From Pohlia nutans (taxonomy: Eukaryota > Streptophyta > Bryopsida > Bryales > Mniaceae): 64,000 bases of DNA. Positions 36,613 through 48,500 of this stretch are shown piece after piece. The DNA is taken from assembly GCA_022496805.1 (NCBI GenBank), contig CM040099.1, positions 18,894,031 through 18,958,030 of the forward strand, written 5' to 3'. Under the pieces are notes generated by a model, which searched no databases, was not told where the DNA came from, and saw only the letters and a list, made by a program, of their open reading frames with translations. Both the position numbers and the translations under genes were made by a program. Within the stretch, counting starts at the first letter, position 1, and every line of letters starts with the position of its first letter.

Positions 36613-37056
36613 TACTCCTTTCGTCCCACAAAAAGATCAGGATATTGACTTAGATTTTGTCCTAAAATAAAACTCGGGATAAAACCATGATTTCCAATTG
36701 TATTCATTCACCGCTAGCAATAGAGCTTGGCGTGCTCTTGACAAGTGCTTCAGGGCATCGCAAACAATGTTGGCTGCTCAATCTATGGATTTCGATCATT
36801 TTGATATTGGATTATTGTCATGGATTTTGATCATTTGGATAATAGATTATTGTCATGGATTTCAATCATGTATACACTTTCACGCAATCAAAATACTCCC
36901 TCTCTACTCAATCACTCAATCCATGGATTTGCATCACAGTAAACATACTTCCTCTGTAATCACAAGAGTAAACTTAATCCATGGATTATAATAAAAATAA
37001 CAATTAATTCATGGATTTCAATGAAAACAAGGTCTTTTTGTAGAACGGAGGGAGTA
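36613..37056. mobile_element. Stowaway-like MITE, 444 bp
   Basis: TA-CTCCTTTCGTCCCACAAAAAG on the left and CTTTTTGTAGAACGGAGGGAG-TA on the right. The interior is rich in repeats of CATGGATTT, a different subfamily from the 9336/27610 pair. Confidence 0.75.
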
Positions 37057-39714
37057 TAAGTATGAACCAGTTGGTTGTAAATATTGTGGCATTGATGATA
37101 CTTTAGAGCATATGAAACAAATCATATGAAAAAAGAAGTGTAGTACTATTTATGTCTTTTTTGCCAAGTTTAGGGCAAATGGGCTTTAATCTTGCAATAT
37201 TTTTCACAACAAGCCATAATTACTGTGGATTACAATAATAATACATTGACAACATTCATCCATCCACAATATCTAGTGATTTTGGTGTAGAAGTTTACTA
37301 AAAAAAACCAGGATTTTTATTTTTGGTTTTTGGGTCATTTAATTTTGGGTTACAAAGCTCGCATACAAGTGAATGAGGTGGGTTTTTATCCCCTATTTTT
37401 TTATTTTTTTATTTTAAAAACCTGGCAACGGATCTCTATTTTTCATACTTCATATCCCTTGCATCCAATATATTGGCGTTTTGTGAAACATTTTATATAT
37501 AATGTTTTTTTTATCCAACATCTTGATTTTTTCATCCACTGCAATGCGTATCGATTGTGAAGTCCCAACCTGGCTTGCAACCGATTCAATCTATTGCCTT
37601 AGTGGCTACATAAGGTGACATTTTTTCATTATGTTCCAATAAGATGATTCTCCAATTTGATATCTGTAGCAAATTAGCTATAAAAAGCTAGAAAAAAAAC
37701 CCCTAGATAGAACCTCTTGGTTATTGCAAGCTACGGTCTACCAAATGGAGAATGTTGCTTGTGCAGCTAAAGGCCGTGCAACTCATGCACTAGCGTTGTA
37801 ATGTGCACCATTCAACTTTCAATTAGATCAAAAATTTCACCATCCCAAATAAGGTTTATGCTAATACTTTCACTTTAGCAATTGTTGAGTTAATTTCAAG
37901 ACTTTCGGCTTTGTTCAACAGCCTTTTTTGTTTTTTACCCAACAAGGGTAATTAGAGCCTTTTTTACATAACATCCTTAGTTAGGTTTTATGAAAAATGC
38001 ATTTCATATCCCACCTCTGAAATTGGACCACTGTTTCATTTCCAAAAAAAGAATCCAAAAAAAAAGTTTTAACTGCACGAAAACCTAAAAAAAAAAAACA
38101 ATCACGAAACAATTAATTAAAAAATAAGTAAGCGTAATACCAAATACAATAAAATATGGTAGCTTTGTACATACTTGTGGTATGTTGCTATAAATTTTTG
38201 AAGTTCAAATTTAAACCCCTTCTAGCATTTCCCATAAAATAGGTGCACTTTTGACAAGCGACACGCTACCAAAATGCTAGTAGAAATGCTTAATTTGGAT
38301 AGAAAGATTGAAAATTTGAAAGCTTTATTGTGGTAGACATCTAAACTTTGGAATTCTAATAACAATGCAATTTGTTTCGTCACAAAATTCCATCTTAATA
38401 TTTATTGGTGATTTTCCAAAGATTGAAAAAGTGCAGCAATGCTTACACTGCGACAAAAAATGTGGGTGACCGTAGCTTGCAATCACCCCTCTTTTTAGTA
38501 CTGATAGTTAGTTACGAGTATAGTACATTGATTTTGGCTATTGGTGTGTGTGGGCAAATTAGTGTATGTGACACTATTTGTACAATTGACTAAAAATGAG
38601 TGTGAGACTATTCATAAACTTTGAAATTAGTTGATTTTTTTTAATTATTTGTTCTTATAATTAGAAAATAAAGTTTCAAAGATGAATTTGAAATCTTAAT
38701 ATTCAAAATATTGTGGTAAAATTCATTCAAATTGAATGATTTTTTTAAAAAATGGATGATAATTTGTCAATATGGATGAATCTACCCACGCCATTCATCC
38801 ACCTATAGTATATGGTGATTTCAGTGTAGTGAAGATTATGTATAAAATCTCACACTAATTGAAAATTGGTGGGAAATCTCTCATTAATTTTGTGACTTAC
38901 AATACTGACAATTATTAGTGTAATAATTTATTTATTTCAAAATATTATGATAAAATTCATCCAAATTGAATGAAATTTTGTTCAAACAAATCACAACTTA
39001 TCCAAATGGATGAATGTACCCACGCCATTCACCCACCCGCAGTATATGGTGATTTCAGTGTAGTACAGTAGACTACATGGGTTGTAAGAATTTTTATGCA
39101 TTATTGATTCCTCATGTTCGTACACTCTTTTCCCTGAGTTCTTTTGAAATTTTAAATCTCTTTGTTGGGCTACTTTAGCTAGGCCGGCTTCCCTATCTCT
39201 ACCTACTTTCTCTCGGGAGTCGTATCTAGAAACTACCTAGATGCAGGTGAGGAAATGAAGCACTATCCTAGATTGTGGGGGGGAATTAGGTGGGCCATGC
39301 CTGCGGATATAGGGTTTTGAACAAGTAATGGGTCATGGTGCTTCATGTGAGGCCAGTGTAAAAGCATCAGTGACCCAAAAGTGCCATCTTCAACTAGGTG
39401 TATATTCGTCTACACTATATTAATTCAGTCAAATTTCATCAATTTCTCACATTTTAAAATATATTATTAAATTTTTTGGGTATTTTTCTCATATAATGTA
39501 TTTTTGACCGATTTACGCTGTTTTTTTCATAATTATTTAAATGAAAATGAATTTTATGAGATTTTTCAAGTTATTCTCTTGTGATAGCCGTAGTAATTAC
39601 TATAAAGCTTAAAATAGTATGAACTTTTTAGAAAAAATGTAAATAATAGTGATGAATTTTGATTCCCTTCCTCTACCCTTTATTTCTCTCCTAACCCCCA
39701 AAATTCTTAGATAA
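37057..39714. other. AT-rich intergenic DNA with a local duplication
   Basis: No gene. A segment at about 38695-38835 (ATTCAAATTGAATGA, CCCACGCCATTCATCCACC and GTATATGGTGATTTCAGTGT) recurs at about 38938-39065, a diverged direct repeat about 240 bases apart. The related motif GTGATTTTGGTGTAGAAG occurs at 37277. Confidence 0.5.
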
Positions 39715-39985
39715 TAGAGTTATTTGTAAAGGCATCCGGTCTTTTGTTCTCCTTTTTTCATGAACCAGAGCTGGTACCAAGGCATGAAATCATAATCTGA
39801 CACCACTCCTCCTCACGGTCCCACCCCACTACCCAATTCTTCTCCCTCCCTCCAAATTTTTATGAATTAAAATTTCAATCTATCCAGTGTTCTATTCTGG
39901 GTCTACAGTGAGATCATGTCAATCCTGTCCTTTCCAAATTACAGGTCAAAAAGAAGGGTTTTGAGGGACTTTACAAATAACTCTA
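39715..39985. mobile_element. TAGAGTTATTTG-family MITE, 271 bp
   Basis: TAGAGTTATTTGTAAAGGC on the left and GACTTTACAAATAACTCTA on the right. A second copy lies at 41196-41445 in opposite orientation, with the same body (GTGGGGTGGGACCGTGAGG and its complement). Confidence 0.8.
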
Positions 39986-40149
39986 ATATGCTATATATTT
40001 TCTGAAACTTAGAGATTTAATTTAATTAAAAAAATTGGCCAGTCTATAGAGGATAGAATGAACTTATGTTTCACCGCTCGGATTTGTATTCTAAATAACA
40101 AAAGTCGAAGATATTGCAATTCCAAAAACAAATTTTTTTCTCTAAACTT

Positions 40150-40549
40150 TTAAACCCCCAACAAGTACAGGGTGTTCTACAACATCCTAAACATCTCCAA
40201 ACACAAAGAAAATTAGTTCACAACTAAGTAACATTGTATAGAATGTGAAAGTGAAATGCAACAAGTTTCAATAGTGAATTTTTTTTGATGTAACCACAGT
40301 CAAACGCATCTAAAAATTTTGGGCGGGTGTATTTTTGGGGTGTTTTTTCCATCAAACGCAATTATCTTGCAATTCGTGTGGTCAAATTTAATAGAATATG
40401 GAGTGAATGTTTTCCAAGTAGTTTAGGACAAGATCTTTCCATTAGAAGGTAAAAAATAACATTTTTAGGATTATTTGCATAGGGGAGTATAAATGGTAGC
40501 ATTAGAGTGTTTTTGAAGGAAAAACGCTTCCGTCCTTTAGGGGTTAAAT
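40150..40549. mobile_element. Probable TTAA-family MITE
   Basis: Right end CCGTCCTTTAGGGG-TTAA is clear at 40528-40546. The left end TTAAACCCCCAACAAGTAC near 40150 is a plausible partner but diverged. The interior (ATCTTGCAATTCGTGTGGTC) resembles part of the element at 4637-5202. Confidence 0.5.
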
Positions 40550-40770
40550 ATAAAACATTGATACATAATGATCACAAAGTGGCATAAATAGTCACATAGC
40601 ACAAATAGGGTGGTTTATCTTAAATGTGCAAAAGAATCAAACACAAGATAACTCACATTAAAATAGCGCATACATAATGAAAAGTGGTGAACACATGCAT
40701 GCACACTGCCCACAATGGGTCCATTGTCGGAATATTCATGCCAAGCGCCCGCACAAGCCTACCTAGTCTA

Positions 40771-41601
40771 TTAACACCTAAACGTCCAACCGTCTAGAAA
40801 GTGGAAGATGTACAAAATCAAACACAATTTTCTCATTCATCATTGACTTTTTGCAACGTAGCTTTTTTACTAAATATTTTATGGAAAGTTAGCTTCATGC
40901 ATATAGGATTTGACTAAAAAGGGGATGATTTGTAAAATTTTCATGTCTCATTTCATAATTATCATAGAGGTTCACCCAAAATTTCAAAAATTTCAATGTA
41001 AATGAGTTCTTAAAAAAGTCAACTCTTAAACTTAAGCAATCAAAAAATCTCCAAAAATCACTAAACCTAGAGTATCACACTTTAACCAATCATAACAAAT
41101 TTCATGTACAAATTGTCAATATCTTATTTGTAATCAAATTACAATAGAACTTTCAATTTTAAGTTTCAAATTTTATACAAAAATATTGGTGACAATAGAG
41201 TTATTTGTAAAGTCCCTCAAAACCCTTCTTTTTGACCTATAATTTGGATTGGACAGGATCGGCATGATCTCACCGTAGACCCAAAATAGAACATTGGATA
41301 GATTGAAATTTTTATTCATAAAATTTTGGAGGGAGGGAGAAGAATTGGGTAGTGGGGTGGGACCGTGAGGAGGACAGCTCTGGTACCAGCTTTGGTCCAT
41401 GAAAAAAGGAGGACAAAAGACCGGATGCCTTTACAAATAACTCTAATGATCATAAATCTAACCCTATGGATAGAATCAAAAATTCATAATGCACAACATT
41501 TGTTCATATATCAAGTTCAAAATACCCCTTTTAGTTACATTTTATAAGAAATCTTTGAAATTCTCCAAATTTGGAGAGTGATGAAGACCTTTAGGGGTTA
41601 A
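40771..41601. mobile_element. TTAA-family MITE split by a nested MITE
   Basis: TTAA-CACCTAAACGTCCAACCG on the left and GACCTTTAGGGG-TTAA on the right. The body is a diverged copy of 1977-2546 (shares GTTAGCTTCATG and AAAAATCTCCAAAAATCACT). It is interrupted at 41196-41445 by the TAGAGTTATTTG element, so that element is younger. Confidence 0.75.
41196..41445. mobile_element. TAGAGTTATTTG-family MITE nested in a TTAA element, 250 bp
   Basis: TAGAGTTATTTGTAAAG on the left and CTTTACAAATAACTCTA on the right, perfect over 17 bases. Inverted relative to the copy at 39715. Confidence 0.85.
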
Positions 41602-41653
41602 ATAGTGCTCCGCAGTGCACACATGCTCCCAACAACAATTTTGCCACCAATAC

Positions 41654-41975
41654 ATGCCAATTAGTGATCTCAGAACCACTTTATGACATTTAGAACATTA
41701 TGCAACCTCCCACATAAGTGGTATCTACTTTTGCTACCCAGTGCATACAATACTCACGATACCTCTATGGCAATACCCTTTATATATTAAGGTGATACCA
41801 TGATGATATCCGCGAATATCACCTCATAAAGTTGCTAGATATTTATATCATGATGAGCATTCTCACTCCATTTCAATTTTTTTTTTCATTTTCTTTCTTT
41901 GTATATTTAGCAATCCCATTTTATTGGTAGAAATCCAGCTCATTTTAGCCAGTTTTGAGATCACTGATGCCAATT
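41654..41975. mobile_element. MULE-like MITE with 9-bp target duplication
   Basis: The element 41663-41966 starts AGTGATCTCAGAACC and ends GTTTTGAGATCACTG, flanked by the direct repeat ATGCCAATT on both sides. A 9-bp duplication is the Mutator-like signature. The body matches 17140-17443 in the same orientation. Confidence 0.85.
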
Positions 41976-42598
41976 GAAGGCAAAAATACGGAAAACCATG
42001 AAAACCCCACAAATAACACTATAGACTTTTACTAAACAAAGACATCCATCACTCGTTTCAAAGAATGTTTGACGATTGTGACGATTGTAACTGCAAGGTA
42101 TGATATTTCTTGAAATTGAACTAATTTGGTGAATTAATGCACATAATGACTTATCTATTATCTATCAAAATACTTGGTTACTAAATAGCCTAGGAACAAT
42201 TTCAAAGTTTGACAAACTTTTCACTCTGATTTTTTTTATAAAATTATCTAATAGGAATAAAAATATGGAATCAGATCGCCTCTTCATGATTTTTCCTTCC
42301 CTCTCTGAAAAATAAGTCCTTGAACATAACTCCCATTTCAAACATGCAAAAACCTCTTCTTTTCTCGGTTGATTGTATTTTACCTTAGTAATGCACATAA
42401 CTTCAGCATTTAGAGGCTTCACAAGGCAAGGATCGGGCAAGTGTGTCGGGTACGTGAAATATAACTTTGTCAGCAAGATATGATTGCAATTCACAAGCTA
42501 TCTTTCACAACTGTGATCTCAAATTGTTACATAATGGCTATGAGCACTCACTTTAGGATGAAATACATCATTAGAACAACTAGGAAAAATGGCTTGCA

Positions 42599-45500
42599 TC
42601 ATTTAGGTAGAAGAGCAGCTGCTTGGGCCAGGAGGCTCAAAGGCTTGGGCACCAATTGGCCACAGGAATATAACAGACCCACCAAATCATTGGCTTGCAA
42701 TGCAGCAGCCCCACTACATACGGTCTCAACCCTGCCCTTCACGCTACTCCTCGCCATTGCTGTCAAAACGCGTGTGTAATGATGTATGGGCCAGCACAAA
42801 TCGTAATTAATGATCACTTCAAAATTGGCTAATGACGACCGGGAGTGCGGCTCATCGAACGTTGTAACCAATACACCTCGTCTCTCTTTCCTGCCATCAC
42901 AGGAATCAAGATAGTCAATAGATGTTGTTAACCTTTAACCTCTAAATGTACCGATCCTTTGAACACAAGTAGATGCTAGCCTCATGACTCAGATTTACAA
43001 TAGGTGTACATGAGAGGACCATTGCATGCATGAATCTACCCAACAAATTTGACATACTTGCATTTGGAGGCCTCTCCAATATTATCAACATCTCCCCATC
43101 ACAAGAGCTTTACTCTAATTGGTAGAGAATTTAATAAGCTTGAAAAGGTGACTTGGATGAAAGTCATCCAAGATTGTATGAGAAAGTTACAAGGCTTTAA
43201 ATCCATTCATGATCCAGAATCTCGACGCTAGGACGTTCAGGGATTGAAGGACATATGCTTTCCCGATTCCACACCCAAGTTCTCTTTTAAACTCCATTTT
43301 AAGCATGATTCTCTTTTTAATCTACTTTGGTTCTATTCTTAAGAAGTATAGATCCCTCAAAGGTACCCGGTTTGGCATTTAAAAAACCCCATTTGGTGCA
43401 ACGGAGTAGAATTTATGAGCCAGATTCTCCCAGAATACTATCAAGCCCATGGGGGCTTGAATTGTCCTTTAAGGGTCAAGGAAAGAAAATGGATAGTCAA
43501 TAGAAGGTCGAGATGGAAAGAACAAGGTTTCCACTAAAATTAGACCCTAAACCCTAACTCTAAACCCTAAACCCTAAGACCTTCAGAGTGATCATATGGA
43601 GGACTCTATGATTGTTGTGCCCATAGGGAGACCTCCTCATGAATGATGAGAAAATTGTATTGAAAAAATCTAATTGTATTGAAAACCACTTTGAAGGTAC
43701 TCGCAACAGAACGTAGAAAACCACTAATACTAAACCCTGCAATCCCGTCAATGTTTGTGCTTATTGCATACTTGAAGAGAGCACATAGTTAGGAAAACTA
43801 ACAACCTAGACACACATCAGTTACAGAAGGTCATCAAGGTAAAAAAACATTGCAGAGGTAAAATAAGTTGATTGTATCAGAACCTGTTGTTCTGTAAGGA
43901 AAGGTCGCAAAAATGATGAAATAATCACAAACATTCAAAGTAGCTTATACATACCTTGGTGCTATGGCAGCTTCGCCAAGGACATGTGGGACGAACTTAT
44001 GGTTTCGCAGGAGCTCCTTCATTAGAGGATATTGCTCCTTTCCTTTCACTAAAAGAAGCAATTCTCCTGTTACTTCATTATTGTCCAAATCTGTCCGCAA
44101 TTGCATCAGGATCTTGTTTATCTGGAGCAACAATGACATACGCCAGGAAAATGAATGGCAAGAAATGATATTGAATGAATAGCTTCATGCCACTATTTTT
44201 CATACTTAGAGAATCAGTCGTTCAAAACTAGCCACTATTTTTCTTCAAGGTAGAAGCATCAGAACCTGTTAGGGACCAATTCCAGTCACCTATTCCAAGC
44301 ACCTGTTTCAAACTATTTAGAGCGATGATTTTCAATGATAAAAAATTGCAGCACAAAAACACTGAAGTAGGTTACATATCCAGTTCATGGCACGATCTTG
44401 CTCTGGGTAAAATCAAATATGAATAACTACAACTTAAAACCAGCTAATAAAAGCGATCTAAAAATTTCAAAAGTGAGGTCAACAAAAACTAAGTAATTGA
44501 AGAGTATAATGACCTTATTAACCCCTAAAGGACCAAGAAGGCCTCATTTTTTTTAAGCATTTTTGAGTAGGTCCTATATGGAGTTCCTTTTGCTTGAATT
44601 TATTTGTTTTTGGACCAACACATTTAATGTTCTTCACTAATTCTGGTGATATAAGATTTGATCAAGTCTTAAATTTTCTATTCACAATATGATCAATTGA
44701 ATTTGACATTTTGAAACCATGCATCCTTGGTCCTTTAGGGGCAAATGAGAATACTTGACTTGATTATGATACCCAGGATGGTCCTAAAGTAGTGGCTGAC
44801 AAAAGAAACAACTCGTATTCTAAATCAAGCATGACTTCAAACAAATGTCAACATATGATCAATGGAAGAATTACCTTTGATAACTTAGCCTCCTCTGTTG
44901 TCACAACAGAGACCGACTGCGTGATACAAACATTGGAAGCTCGCACACTCTTGTCTGTCACAGCTCGGACAATCGGGTGTTGTAGCCAATTGCCAATAGC
45001 ACTGACCACCTCCACTGGGAAAGATTTGCTGATGACGCCAATCTGTACGCCCTTCTGAAGTTGCTGGCGGATACTGTCTAGTTGCTCTCCATAGCCTCCG
45101 TTGATCAGGTCTTGTAACCCATCCACGACCTGTGCCAGAAAGCCCTTGCTGATATGAGTCTCCTCGCTAAGTCGACATTGGTAATCAAAACCTCCAAATT
45201 GCTCAAAGCAGGTCACTCTCAGGAAGGAAAGTATTTTATAGATAGATAAGGTCTGTGCTAGAAATGGCCAAAATTGAAAACAAAAAACTCCACTGCAAAT
45301 GAGCCTATCTTGTGCTTAAATTCGTCTGATAGCTTAACCCTTAAAGGACCAAGAAGCCCAAATTGGGCTTCATGTTTTTTAGTAGGTCCTATGTGGAGTT
45401 TCTTTTCTTCAAATTTATTTGTGTCTTTTAAGGTAGGAGCACCTAAAACCAACATTGTACCTAATCACGACAGAATCTACGCTCGATAGTCATTTTGGAA

Positions 45501-48500
45501 CGTAAATCTAGGTAGGCCATAGATAGCTTATCATTTTGGTCAACATACAAAAAAGCTCTATGATGGGCTTAGATTTGCATTCTAAAATGATTGCATGCTT
45601 TAGATTTTGTCGCAACTAGGTGCAATGTTGGTTTTAGGTGCTCCTACCTTATCAACACATACAATATTCTTCACTGATTCTGGTGATATAAATTTTGGTC
45701 CCATCTGAATTGTAATTTTCATAATATGAATGATTGAATTTTTCATTTTAAAGCCATGAATTCCTGGTTCTTTAAGGGTTAAAGTAATCACCTAGTTAAG
45801 CAGTTGCATTGTGCTCTTTCAATACAAGAATTCGATAGTTTGACAGAATAAAACGACCTTTCACTTACCACATACGAGACTGCTGAAAGATTTAGAGCAG
45901 AGAGAGACAACAGCTGGCAAAGACGCTCAGGCGTTGCTATTACGATTTCCGGTGTCTGCATAGCAAGCCTGATTCCCAAACCCCAAGATATGAATCTCAT
46001 ATCCTGCACTCTCCAGCCCAGGCAACCAAGAGTCACGCAAATCCTAACACATAGCTGAGATAGAAAAGAATCAAACCATGCCGTATCCTTTCATCAATTT
46101 CCAATTTGTAGTTTACCTACCCATTGACTTGGTGCTCAACGGATGCATCAGAGTGCAGGCTAATCGAATGGATGTTCAAAACTTTCTTGAGAGGTTTGCA
46201 AATCTCACGGACCTGCAAATAAGAGACAAGGACAAACACATATGTAAAAAATTTAATTCGAAAGGTGAACATCAATTCAAACCTTGACATAGTGTACTAC
46301 AAAACTTGTAATTGCAATAAAATACTCAATACTTGGAATTTTTAAGATTTGAAAAGTAAAGTGCAAACTAAACTTGATAACATTCATTTTCTTAGTTGGG
46401 TGTATTTGCAAGAAAATTCATCTTCAAGGTCAAATATTAGGTTTGACCCTTAGTCCTTTCAGGGTTAAGCAGCAAAATTGAGCAAGTGCCATGCTGGAAC
46501 ACCAGATCCACAGAACCACAAATTTTTCCATCATTGAGGAACCTGTGAGTGGAATGGTAAAACCCAGAGGCAAGCTCTAAATAGAATGAGCAACTAGAAA
46601 AAACATCTACATTACGAGAGGCTCTGTCCCTTTTGTAGTGCATCTACAAAAACCTCAATAGCTTATCTCGTGTTGTAGCTGTAGCTTAATTTATGTTAGG
46701 GATTAGGACTCAGCTTTCGAGTAGCAACAAACACTGTACATAAGAACCTACTCAAAATGTATCACAATACTGATGTAGCCTGTGTTGATAGAACGCCTCC
46801 TCACCAAGAGCTATTAAACTCACTCTAATCAACTAAAACCCCATTACTGGATACTGATGCAATCCAAAAACATGTCGTGATTAACACCTAAAGGACCAAG
46901 GATTCATGGTTTTAAAATGACAAATTCAATTGATCATATTGTGTAAACCATAATCCTGAATTTTATATGAGTGGAATCAGTGAAGATCAGTGCATATGTT
47001 GATCAAAAAACAAACAAATGTGAACAAATAGGAGTCCACATAGAACCTACTCAAAACTGCTAAAAAAATACAGGAGGGCTACTTGGTCCTTTAGGGATTA
47101 AGAAACTTACTGAATGTGCTTGCTCCTTTGAGTTTACTAAGAGCTATTAAACTCACTCTAATCAACTAAAACCCCATTACTAGATACTGATGCAATCCAA
47201 AAACACGTCGTGATTGACACCTAAAGAACCAAGGATTCATGGTTTTAAAATGACAAATTCAATTGATCATATTGTGTAAACCATAATCCTGAATTTTATA
47301 TGAGTGGAATCAGTGAAGATCAGTGCATATGTTGATCAAAAAACAAACAAATGTGAACAAATAGGAGTCCACATAGAACCTACTCAAAACTGCTAAAAAA
47401 ATACAGGAGGGCTACTTGGTCCTCTAGGGATTAAGAAACTTACTGAATGTGCTTGCTCCTTTGAGTTTACTAAGAGCTATTAAACTCACTCTAATCAACT
47501 AAAACCCCATTACTAGATACTGATGCAATCCAAAAACACGTCGTGATTGACACCTAAAGAACCAAGGATTCATGGTTTTAAAATAACAAATTCATTTGAT
47601 CATATTGTGTAAACCATAATCCTGAATTTTATATGAGTGGAATCAGTGAAGAACAGTGCATATGTTGGTAAAAAAACAAACAAATGTGAACAAAAGGAAG
47701 TCCACATAGAACCTACTCAAAACTGCTAAAAAAACACATGAGGCCAAATTCGGGCTTCTTGGTCCTCTAGGGGTTAAGAAACTTACTGAATGTGCTTGCT
47801 CCTTTGAGTTTACTAAGATTAAAGCAGTAGGACCATGCGTTGGACCATACAATCTCCGTTGAACAGCAACGTGAGGAGCAGCCCCCACCGCATACGCTTG
47901 GATGCAAGAAGTCCCATGACCAGCTCCCAGTACGCCAATTCCTTGTGCACATCCATGCCACCATTGTTGTTCAAACTCACCAACAGTTGTCGAAATGTTA
48001 TTGTCACAAATGGCGGAAACTGCCAACTGAAAGGCACGACCAGCAACAGTCAATGCATCCTCCTTCTGGCCTTTCAAAACCGGATCAAAGTTTGGATCCC
48101 AAACCACTTTCTTCAGAGGTCCCTTTTTGGAATTTGACCGTGCGGGACTCTTCTTATCATTGTCAGATTTCACACCATTAGAAGCTCCAGATAGTTTCTT
48201 CTTCAAGGCTCTCTCAACTCTACGTTCTGTATCACTTGTCGGCGCGTCATCCTCCCTTTCAACTAACCCATTCGCTTTAGAGAAGTCACGACTTTTATTG
48301 TATTTCTTTCTGTTGAGAAACGGGTCCTCTGGTGTGGGGAGAGAATAACACATTGCCTGGAAAACGAAATCACACAACAGTTTTAGAAACATAAAATTTT
48401 ACTCAAATCGGAATCACCTGACAACTTGAAAAAACGTATGGAGCACGTAGCCTACATGAAAAGCCTCAGGTGTAACAAGAAATGCCGCAGGGACTGAATT

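Noticed and set aside
45869..46036. Exon 4 of the DEAD-like gene starting further upstream (frame from 46036)
   Set aside because: The acceptor giving start 45968 joins VNG to LAMQTPEIVIATPERL and aligns with the family without an insertion; the longer form adds an unmatched stretch.
47835..48348. Plus-strand frames over exon 2 of the DEAD-like gene
   Set aside because: Antisense shadows with no recognisable domain; the - strand frame continues in phase into flanking exons.
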